NCBI GenBank assembly: GCA_918026815.1
Contig: CAKJVC010000060.1
Coordinates: forward strand, 17,901-81,900
Length of the DNA stretch: 64,000 nt
DNA from: Chalara sp. BL73
Lineage: Eukaryota; Ascomycota; Leotiomycetes; Helotiales
Reading direction: 5' to 3'
Made by a program: the position numbers and the translations under genes. A model generated the notes under the pieces. The model had not been told where the DNA came from. It saw only the letters and a list, made by a program, of their open reading frames with translations, and made no database searches. Below are positions 55,983-64,000 of the stretch, one piece after another. Each line of letters begins with the position of its first letter. The stretch's first letter is position 1.

Positions 55983-58854
55983 CGATACACGATAATAAAA
56001 ATAATTTTGTTAGTAAAATTGAAAATGAAGAAAAAAGTAAAACTTCGCAGACTGCAAATAGTAAAAAGATTGATGTAATAAAAAACTGCTGCGAATTAAC
56101 TAAATTTAGCTTAGAGCAAAAAAAGCGGCTAGAAAAAATAGTAGAGTTACTCGAACTGAGAAAAAACGACAGTATTTAAACTCAAAAAATAAGTAGACTT
56201 TTAATGTCGATAATTCTGCAGAGTCTAAAAAAGTATAACCGATTTGATAGTCTCGTTATTCATTTTGCCGCAGTTTTGGGCATTGTAGAAAAAGAAAACC
56301 GTTTGAGACGTAACGATAAATATTCGTATATGCTTGCTAGTTTTATGTATTGTGTCCGCGTTTTGTTTGTCGAGCATATATTGCTAGCAGCTACTAAAAA
56401 AGAGCAAACGGCTAACGACATTAATCGTTTTTTTGCGTTGCGGAAAAAGTATTTTGTTGTTGGAAGTTATAGCTTATGCAGTTTTTTGATTAAGATGCTT
56501 GAATATAGCAAAACTATAAGCATGCAGAAAATCAACTAACTTAGCATTATTTAAACTCGGTCGAAAACGAATCGACCGGATAAAAATGTTTTAGAGTTTT
56601 ATAGAAAGCTATTGCCAATTCGGCGGTTTAAAGATTTAATCTATAATATAATCCGTGAAGCTAAAAATATTTTATAGGAAAATCTTATATAGGTTAGTTA
56701 AAAAAAAAACCGCTTTAAGATTGATTTAGACAAGATCCAGAATGATTTATTATTAGCTACACGAGAAGCTTTATAAGTAACAAATAAAGCTAATAGAATA
56801 AAGAAAAAGCGGCAATAAATAATAAATCAAATACTGAAAGCTTTTAAAGACTAGCAGTTATAAGATCGGAAAAAGAACATATAGCGTATAATTAGAGTTC
56901 GCGAGTATCGACAACTGCAGAAGCGTTTAAAAGAGTTAATGCTTATACTAAGACATACGACTAGTAGTCCGTTTGCTCGGAAAGAAAAAATCACTTCGAT
57001 TCGATTCCGTAACGAGCTACTTCAGAAACGAAATATTTATGTGATTAGCGGCCGAATAGTATATGTCACGCGGTATTATAAGTTTCAGGCACTTTTTGGC
57101 GTGCTTAAAGTCATTCTACGATTTTTCTTATAGCGAGTAGCACAAATCTGAGCTATGTATTTTGCTTGCGTACAGTCATTTTCAGAAACACTCGACTAAA
57201 AAACTAATAAGCTTTCTCGAAATGACTATTTGTAGCATAATAAAAATGGCTTATAGACCCGTAAGCAGTTAACTAAAGTGTTGACGCAAGAAACTGCTAT
57301 TCGATTAGAAGTCCGGTTAACTACGCAGAATTATCGGAACGTAGCTATTGAAATAGGCCGTAAATATATCGGCGCAGAGTTTATAAAAGATCAACTTATA
57401 ACCGAAAACATGCTACATAAAAACACAGATATAGTTGTAAGTGCGATTAATCTTGCTGCTGCTTATAAAAAAGAAATTGCTAAGCGATATAAAGTTCGTA
57501 GTAATATTATTCGGAATTTAAGTAACGAAAGCATTCGGATTTTTGGAGCTATTAGTTCGCAGTAGCATCAGCTATTGAAGCTCGACAGTAAACGACTATT
57601 TCTATTAACTAAGCATTAACGAGAACTGTTTTATAGAACGTTTTTGTTTAGTTTTATTCCGAAAAAGTCGAGATCTTTACTCGGCTAACCGCAGCTAGTA
57701 GTTTGGACGCTGCCAGTATTTAGTAGCTTTCCGGCGGGACTACTTTTTTCACCTAGTTTATATTTAGCGGGAAATGCATTACTAGCACCGAGGGGTATAG
57801 CTTTCTTTAGCCGGCTACGATTTGAATTAGCAAGCACTAGCGTGCTACTACTTAATACTGTTTTCGTGTATTTAGCAGCCGAGATCTATAAAGAACTCAA
57901 AAAAGTGCTTAATCAAGAAAAGCTCAATTTCCGTTCGGACGAACAAAAAGCAGCGGTTTTCGCTGCGTTTAATTAACAGACTTTATTGATTGTCGTGTTA
58001 TTTACCGGTAAAGGAAAAACGCTGACATTCACGGTCTTAGCAGTACTACGAAATCTCGGGGTTAGCATTGTCGTAGCACTATTCAATACACTCGAACGAA
58101 ACTACGTTCGGCGTTTGCGGCTTGCAAATATCCAGCATTTTGTTTGGCACTATAAGAAAGCCGGGTATGCTCCCGTAGTTGTAGTTAGCGCTGACCGGGC
58201 TGCATCGACGGATTTCATCACGTACGGGACTATATTGCGAAAGCGAAAGCTGCTGCGTCGTGCTGTGTTCGATAAATGTTATTTTTCATTTACGGCTAGT
58301 AACTACCGACTTAAGCTTCGACAGCTCGGTCATCTTCAGGTGCTGCGGTGTTCTATAATCTTGCTGACGGCGACACTTCCTTTTAGCCGACTTGATAAGT
58401 TGCGCGACGTGATGCATATTTCGGACTTTCGTTTTATTCGCATGCGTACGGTTCGCCCGAATATTCGATATTCGGTCCGACGATGTTTTAATCAAAGTGC
58501 ACTGAAAGTAGTCCGCGAAATAGCACGATTGCGCAGGCTTGCGAAAAAAGAACGAGGAATTTTTTATTGTACTAGTCGAAACCGAACCGAAGAAATGAAA
58601 CAGATTTTAAAATGTTCATTTTACTATTTACTTGTCGATAAAAAAAATGCGGCAGTCGAGAAGTAGTTGCAGCAAGAAGGATTTATTGCCGCTATTGGAG
58701 CACTCGGGACGGGCGGAAATTACTTCGGAATTGTATACGTTATGTATATCGGGGTTCCGTATAGCATAATTGATTTTGCGCAAGAAACTGGGCGTAGCGG
58801 TTGTGCCGGGAAAAATGTCGATTCGATTATTTTACTGGAAAACTCGGAATATTA
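55983..58854 (+). pseudogene. Telomere-linked RecQ-type helicase relic, helicase core
   Basis: Continues the gene interrupted at 49,339. The part up to 57,900 is Lys/Asn-rich with many TAA/TAG. From 57,986 the RecQ core is readable: TGKGKTLTF (Walker A), a motif II reading VFDKCYF where DECH is expected, LLTATLP (motif III), and GVPYSIIDFAQETGRSGCAG (motifs V-VI, with the second Arg of the Q-GR-GR pattern now Cys). The changes in motif II and VI and the stop at 58,664 show loss of function. Substitutions are C-to-T or G-to-A like, as in RIP. The frame is cut at 58,854 by the Tc1/mariner element. Confidence 0.85.
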
Positions 58855-60253
58855 AAATTACTGTCAAAAAGTCGTTGTGCAGCGGGGTAAGCCCCACCAA
58901 AATCTCATTTGATCGTATTCCCACCACTCTCTATTGTATTAAATACCTACTCCAATAACTATCGTACAGGCTTGAAAATTATATTGATTGAAAGCTCTCG
59001 ATCCCCTCTTAATATTTGGTATACCAACCTTTTGCTTTGCGTAAGGCCCTCACACGTGATTCCACCGATTCGACGAGCTTGTCGATAAGTGCCTGTGGTA
59101 CCGCGTTCCACGCCTCTTCGATCCATTCCTTCAATAACTCCACATCCTCTTTATTATTTTTCAATAAATGAATCTCTGGATGATTTCTATTGAGTATAGC
59201 TTTCATTGCACGCCATACATGTTCAATTGGATTCATGTCGGGAGAATGAACAGGCCAGTCAATCACCCAAATTCCGTGCTCCTCCATCCACTCTTTTGTG
59301 ACTTTCGCAGTATGGATTTTCGCGTTATCTTGCTGAAAAAATCGACCAGGCTTGTAATTAGGAAGTAAACCATCTTCAAGAGCCTGAATATAGCTTTTGG
59401 CCGAATATCCTTTGCCTTTAGAGTCTTGATCGCGTTCCATGAAAATAAGTGGTGACCTTCCTCCTAGCCAAATACACCCCCATACCATTATAGTAATATC
59501 GGGCTTTCCGTGATCTGCGATATTGACCATTCGACGCGCTGTACGCTCATTACTAAGTCTCCAACACCAGCCTGTAGGATTCGATGTGTCGTTGGCAATA
59601 GAGCACTCGTCTGAAAACTGTCCCTTTTTGTATGGTTAACGCTAAGAAAATCGGACACCTTAAAGTCACTTACTCTAGTCAATTCTACTTCGCGACTTCT
59701 CCATTCTTTGTAATATCGAACTCTTTGAAGAATCGCGCGTTTGCTTAAGTAAATTCGCTTTAATGACTTCCAGTGTCGTACGCCTGTAGTACGTAAGGCC
59801 TTCTTAATAGTGTTGCGGCTAGGCTTAATACCTACTACATTTACACACCATTCTTGAAGAGCTTTATGAGAAAGCGTAGGGTGTTTTCGTACGAGCAAAT
59901 AAAGAGCTCGAGCATGCCTTCTATTGAAAGCTTTTGGCCGGCCAATACGATGTCTGTCATTCAAATTATGAGTGGTTTTCCATCGTAGGTACGTATTGCG
60001 AACCGTGTTTCGATGACAGCCAAACCGCGTCGCGATTTCATTTAGAGGATCCCCATTCAAAACAGCAGATATAATAGAGCTTCTTGCTTCTTTAGAAAGA
60101 GGGCCGTTAGCTTTACGATCGACAATTAACTTGCGAGCAAATTGTTTGCGTGGAGTGGGCATGTTGTGGTGATGAAAAAAGTAGGAAGTTTGGTGTTCAT
60201 CGCGTACGCGTTGAGTGGGTGGGGCATGCACAACGACTTTTTGACAGTAATTT
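58855..60253 (-). mobile_element. Tc1/mariner element, complete
   Basis: 1,399 bp with perfect 27-base terminal inverted repeats (58,855-58,881 and 60,227-60,253; outer part AAATTACTGTCAAAAAG), flanked by TA on both sides as in all Tc1/mariner insertions. It carries one transposase gene, which reads through without stops. Confidence 0.96.
59009..60162 (-). CDS. Tc1/mariner transposase
   Basis: Two exons (60162-59674 and 59616-59009) joined over a 57-nt GT-AG intron give a continuous DDE transposase of 365 residues. An N-terminal helix-turn-helix/paired-like region (EIATRFGCHRNTV, IGRPKAF) precedes the catalytic Asp in FSDECSIAND, which is created at the splice junction. The second Asp is in QQDNAKIHTA, and the third acidic residue is the Glu of SPDMNPIEHVW. 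The acidic positions and the DNA-binding domain look intact, so the element may be able to move. A Met at 60,231 lies further upstream, but the one at 60,162 starts the conserved part. Confidence 0.93.
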
Positions 60254-61560
60254 TAGCAGCTTGTGCAACAAAATGCTGCTGCGCTGACGGTGGACGAGCT
60301 AGCAATGCAACGATTTATTTAAACGCGCGACTGCCGACGGTTTGCTATAAGCGGATATCTCGACAAGAACGAGCAAACTTGTAAAGAAGTCGGTAGCCGG
60401 CTGTGCGATTGCTGCGGCGGTAGAATTTCAGATTGGACTGCTAGCCAAGTTCGGACCGCTCGCGAACTGCAGCGGTTTAAAAACTAAATAAACGAGGTTT
60501 AGCGACACTGTGAATTTTGTTGAACGATATATAGTCCTACGAACGCACAACATGCAACTAATACGTGCAGCAAAACCGACAAGCTGAATATCGAGCAACA
60601 AGAATTTTTACGAAATCAAATTCGACTCGATCGACAATGTCGTGATTGCTAAAAGTGCGGTGTAAGCTAGCACATTTGCAAAAAAATTAAGCATTAACGA
60701 GCATGCTAGTAAAGCGGAGTTGCCGCTTGCTTGTAGCTCAGCTAGTTTTTATTTCTCGCCGTTCCAGCCGTTATAATTCGGAAAGAATATTCGGGACTAA
60801 CTATTAAAACATACGGAAAATAGCTTAGTTTACGAGCTCGACAAAAAGTTCAAGAAGCGGTCGTTAGCAATAGGATGTGGCTTTTTTGGACTATGCTGCA
60901 GCAAAAGCAACCGGAGCAACGAGTTATGCAACCGCTCGACAAAGAAAGAAGTAGCACGAAAGTTTTTACTGAAAAAGTAGCTTTAACTATCGCAATGGTT
61001 TTATTAGTAACACCGGCGGCGGCAATTACGGATTGTGCTGTTAGTCAACAACTACGAGTTATTTAGTAGCTCGGTTAACATTGCATTTACTGCGAAGTTA
61101 CCGAAGCGCTGCAAAATTATCGTTTACACTAGTATTAAACGTGCTTCCGGTTTAAAAGAATCGCCGACTTTTTAGAATATGCCGAGTGTTTAGAATAGCA
61201 AGCCGGAATAGACCGATTCCGGCGAAGCATATGCTAGTAGTGCGAAAAAGTTATTGCACAGTGTAAAACTCGCGATTCGCTGGATTGTATTAGTTGTTTA
61301 TATAGAAATGTAATTGTGCCGGTGCTTTTTATTTTACATAGCTGTAGCTGGATCCAACAATAGCTTGCTCGAGAAAAATATTAAGTTGAGTTTAGAATTG
61401 TACAGTTGCAGCGTTGGCTTAATAAGCGTAGCACTAAAAAAGAATAGCATCGAATTCGGGCAGTTAAAGCATTCGATGTATACGCGATAAAGTTTTAGCG
61501 GGCGAAATAAAGCTGGTGTACAATATAGGTATTAATAAGCAAAGGAATTTTATTTAGCTG
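60254..61560 (+). pseudogene. Telomere-linked RecQ-type helicase relic, C-terminal part
   Basis: Continues the helicase frame directly after the TA of the Tc1/mariner element. It has many in-frame TAA/TAG and reads as a Cys/His-bearing region (CKEVGSRLCDCC, CGFFGLCC) like the C-terminal zinc-binding regions of telomere-linked helicases. The frame becomes unreadable after about 61,560. Low GC and stop content fit RIP decay. Confidence 0.6.
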
Positions 61561-63300
61561 TTTTAGAAAAACATATTTTTAAAAGTAAAATAGTCGAGAC
61601 TTTAAAATTATAATTTAATTGTTAATTCGATAATTAATTTAAAGATATATGTAATTAGAGCTGATTTAGATTACACTGATAATAATATCGAACTAAATAA
61701 TTGCTTTTTCGAACCCGGCCGTATTAAGCGCCGAGCAAAAAAGAAAAAAATAAAAATAATAAAATAAAAAATTAGTTTCCGGTAAGTATTTTGTAAATAG
61801 CGTAGAATATGTTATCGGCCGAGTATTTTATATAGAAAAATTAGAATATAGCCCGAACCGATCTGCATTAAACGCGCTCGGCAAAAGAAAAAATGTTCAA
61901 AAGAAGTATTTAATAGTTATTTTATTTATTTATTACTGTCGCCGCCGGCTAGTAGCATGTTAAAAGTAAAGTTAATTGAAGAAAGAAAAAAGGGAAAAAA
62001 AAAGTTAGAAACTATTACAAGATATATTTCTTATAAGCAACTCGGACTTAGCAGCACGAAACGCCAGTAAACAAACCCGGCGGGCCAAAAATAAAAGTTA
62101 TTACGTTGCGAAACAGTTCAAGCAATTTAGATTAAAAGTATTTGGAAAATAGCATGTAGATATTGCGGCGAAAAGCAAGCATTAGCATCGACACGACAGT
62201 TTTGATTTGAATAAGTTTATAAAAAAAAAAGAAAACACTAAAAACGGTAATTAAATGTTCAGAAAAGCATTTTAATTTTTTTACTGCAATTTATTCCGCA
62301 GTAGATTTGGTTTAGAAGAATTAGAATTACGCAAGTAAAAAACGTGCTGAGATTACATAATTATAACAATCAAACGCGGTCGGCAAGAACATTTATAAAA
62401 AGTGGAATTGGTTATGTTGTTCAAAATAGAGTCGCGTATTAAAATTCCCGGTAATTAAGCATATAATGAAGCATCGGAAAACATTTTCTTTGCAGAGTTT
62501 AGAATAGTAGTTGTTGAAATATATAGAATAGAAGTAGAAAAGCTAGTAGAAAGCGGCATAAACATCAACAATCGCGGGACGGATTACGACACGCCGCACG
62601 AAAAGAAATTGATTGCTCGTAAAAAAATGATTATATTAATCACGAAGTAATATTAAGAAATATTTTAGAAAGAATAGAATTGTGGATTTAAAGTAAATAT
62701 TTGCGAGAGTGCGATCGGATAAATCGCATAATGTCGGGAATAATTAAGTAAGCAAAAGCTGGCAGGAAGCAAATCAAGGTAACAAACAGCAGCAAGAAAA
62801 TGAAGCAAGCACACGAAACAAGTATTGTTATTTGTTAATTCCGGATAGTTAAACACATTGTAAATAATGCTTCGAAATATCGGTTTCCGGGATTAGAATT
62901 GTAGTTGTTGAATTAAGTTGGAATAAAATAGAAAAAAAGAATAGAGCAACGGCAAATAGCGAACGGCAATTACGCGAGAAAAATAGCTTTAAAAATCAGA
63001 AGTAATAGCATCGAAAGCGAAAAGGTTTCAAAAGTTTTTTTGTGCGCGTTTTCGATAGTGCTAATAAAGTCATTTTTAAAACAAAAAGTTTTAACTATAA
63101 AGCAAAGATGTTTTAAAAATGACGAAGCAGGTTTTTCTAAGCAAGTAAAATTTTTTAGCAAAAAGAAGTTTTACGAGTAAACGGTTAAAGCAAAAAAGTT
63201 TAATATATTTTAAAAAGAAAGAGTTTTTCCGAGCAAGCAGATTTTTAAGCAGCAAGTCGAGTTAAGTTTTTTAACAAGTAAGTTTTTACAGACCAGTAAG
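61561..63300. other. AT-rich subtelomeric sequence
   Basis: Dominated by A/T runs; open frames are short and come from the low GC content. No gene, transposon ends or conserved motif recognised. Confidence 0.6.
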
Positions 63301-63309
63301 TTTTCTGAA

Positions 63310-63400
63310 ACAAGTGAGTTTTTACAACTAAGCAAAGTTTTTGAAACAAGCAAGTTTTTACAACTAAGCAAAGTTTTTAAACCAAGTAAGTTTTTACAAA
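63310..63400. repeat. 36-bp tandem repeat, about 2.5 copies
   Basis: Units share GTTTTTACAACTAAGCAAAG and differ at a few bases; a decayed third copy runs on to about 63,420. It lies in the subtelomere, 470 bp from the telomere tract. Confidence 0.7.
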
Positions 63401-63651
63401 CAAAAGTGTTTTTACAAACAAAAAGAGTTTTAAGAAACAAACCGTTTTTACGTTTTAAAACAAAACGGTTTTGAAGTTTTGAAAAAAGCAGTTTTACAAC
63501 CGGTCCAGATTTTACTACTAAAAAGGGTTTTGGGTTGCTAACCCGGTTTTTTACGGTTGAACGCAAGCTTAGCTTTCCGCAACTTTCTCGTACCCCGAAA
63601 AGTACTTAAAAAGCGGACTCCGCGCAACCGGACGTACGTAAGCCAAAACCC

Positions 63652-63713
63652 TCCGCAACCCGGACTTTCCGCAACCCGGACTCTCCGCAACCCGGACTTT
63701 CCGCAACCCGGAC
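63652..63713. repeat. 16-bp GC-rich tandem repeat, about 4 copies
   Basis: Four copies of the unit CCGCAACCCGGACTTT with one or two changes (CTCT for CTTT in one). Shorter related words occur upstream (63,600-63,650) and at 63,730-63,750. This is a local GC-rich island in otherwise AT-rich subtelomere. Confidence 0.85.
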
Positions 63714-63753
63714 GTACTTAAAAAAGCGACCCCCCCGCAACCCGGAAGCCTGT

Positions 63754-63873
63754 AAAAGTCAGGGTAAAAGTCAGGGTAAAAGTCAGGGTAAAAGTCAGGG
63801 TAAAAGTCAGGGTAAAAGTCAGGGTAAAAGTCAGGGTAAAAGTCAGGGTAAAAGTCAGGGTAAAAGTCAGGGT
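63754..63873 (+). repeat. Telomere-adjacent 12-bp repeat, 10 copies
   Basis: Ten perfect, uninterrupted copies of AAAAGTCAGGGT. The last copy runs directly into the telomere repeats. The CAGGGT part resembles a telomere repeat with T to C (TAGGGT), so the array probably arose from telomere-like sequence. Confidence 0.95.
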
Positions 63874-64000
63874 TAGGGTTAGGGTTAGGGTTAGGGTTAG
63901 GGTTAGGGTTAGGGTTAGGGTTAGGGTTAGGGTTAGGGTTAGGGTTAGGGTTAGGGTTAGGGTTAGGGTTAGGGTTAGGGTTAGGGTTAGGGTTAGGTTA
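63873..64000 (+). repeat. Telomere (TTAGGG)n
   Basis: About 128 bp, 21 copies of TTAGGG, running to the final base of the window. The G-rich strand is the strand running 5'->3' to the end, so this is a true right chromosome end and not an internal tract. The last unit before the end is TTAGG, one G short. Confidence 0.98.

Noticed and set aside
63210..63566. Minus-strand open frame of 118 codons with Cys/Lys/Asn/Leu repeats
   Set aside because: Produced by the AT-rich tandem repeats; no evidence of a gene.
63754..63873. CRISPR array
   Set aside because: Repeats are contiguous with no spacers and the organism is a fungus; this is a subtelomeric tandem repeat.

Overview
The window is the right end of a chromosome of a filamentous ascomycete (Pezizomycotina). 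It ends in about 21 TTAGGG repeats with the G-rich strand running 5'->3' to the last base. Genes have short spliceosomal introns (mostly 44-120 nt), and fungal-type iterative polyketide synthases are present. Genus or class cannot be fixed from the sequence alone.

Positions 1 to about 32.9 kb hold a secondary-metabolite gene cluster: an O-methyltransferase cut by the left window edge, an AflR-type Zn2Cys6 regulator, a highly reducing PKS (HR-PKS, KS-AT-DH-CMeT-ER-KR-ACP), a P450, a short-chain dehydrogenase, a multicopper oxidase, a DHA2-type MFS transporter and a non-reducing PKS (NR-PKS, SAT-KS-AT-PT-ACP-ACP-TE). The HR-PKS has no release domain and the NR-PKS has a SAT domain with an intact Cys motif. 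The likely scheme is therefore a reduced, C-methylated acyl chain made by the HR-PKS, handed to the NR-PKS, extended and aromatised, then O-methylated, oxidised (P450, SDR), possibly coupled by the oxidase, and exported. I do not recognise the whole gene combination as a characterised pathway. Spliced models for the HR-PKS (2,482 aa), NR-PKS (2,203 aa), P450 (531 aa), SDR (297 aa) and MFS (579 aa) close without a frame break. The oxidase has one unresolved exon junction.

From 33 to 48 kb, genes are sparser and decay increases towards the telomere: a Gfo/Idh/MocA-type oxidoreductase, solo LTRs, a membrane-anchored arylsulfotransferase-like protein, a DUF6594-like remnant, a small zinc-finger-like locus, a glycogenin-like 5' fragment joined to an unrelated tail, and a subtilisin-domain pseudogene with a premature TAA.

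From about 48.3 to 61.6 kb lies one decayed telomere-linked RecQ-type helicase gene, AT-rich and full of TAA/TAG stops as expected from RIP (C-to-T mutation of repeats). It is interrupted by a young chromodomain Ty3/gypsy retrotransposon (49,340-55,982, indistinguishable 288-bp LTRs, 5-bp target duplication) and by a Tc1/mariner element with an intact transposase (58,855-60,253). From 61.6 to 63.6 kb the sequence is AT-rich and apparently non-coding. Then come several subtelomeric tandem repeats, including ten copies of a 12-mer that runs directly into the telomere.
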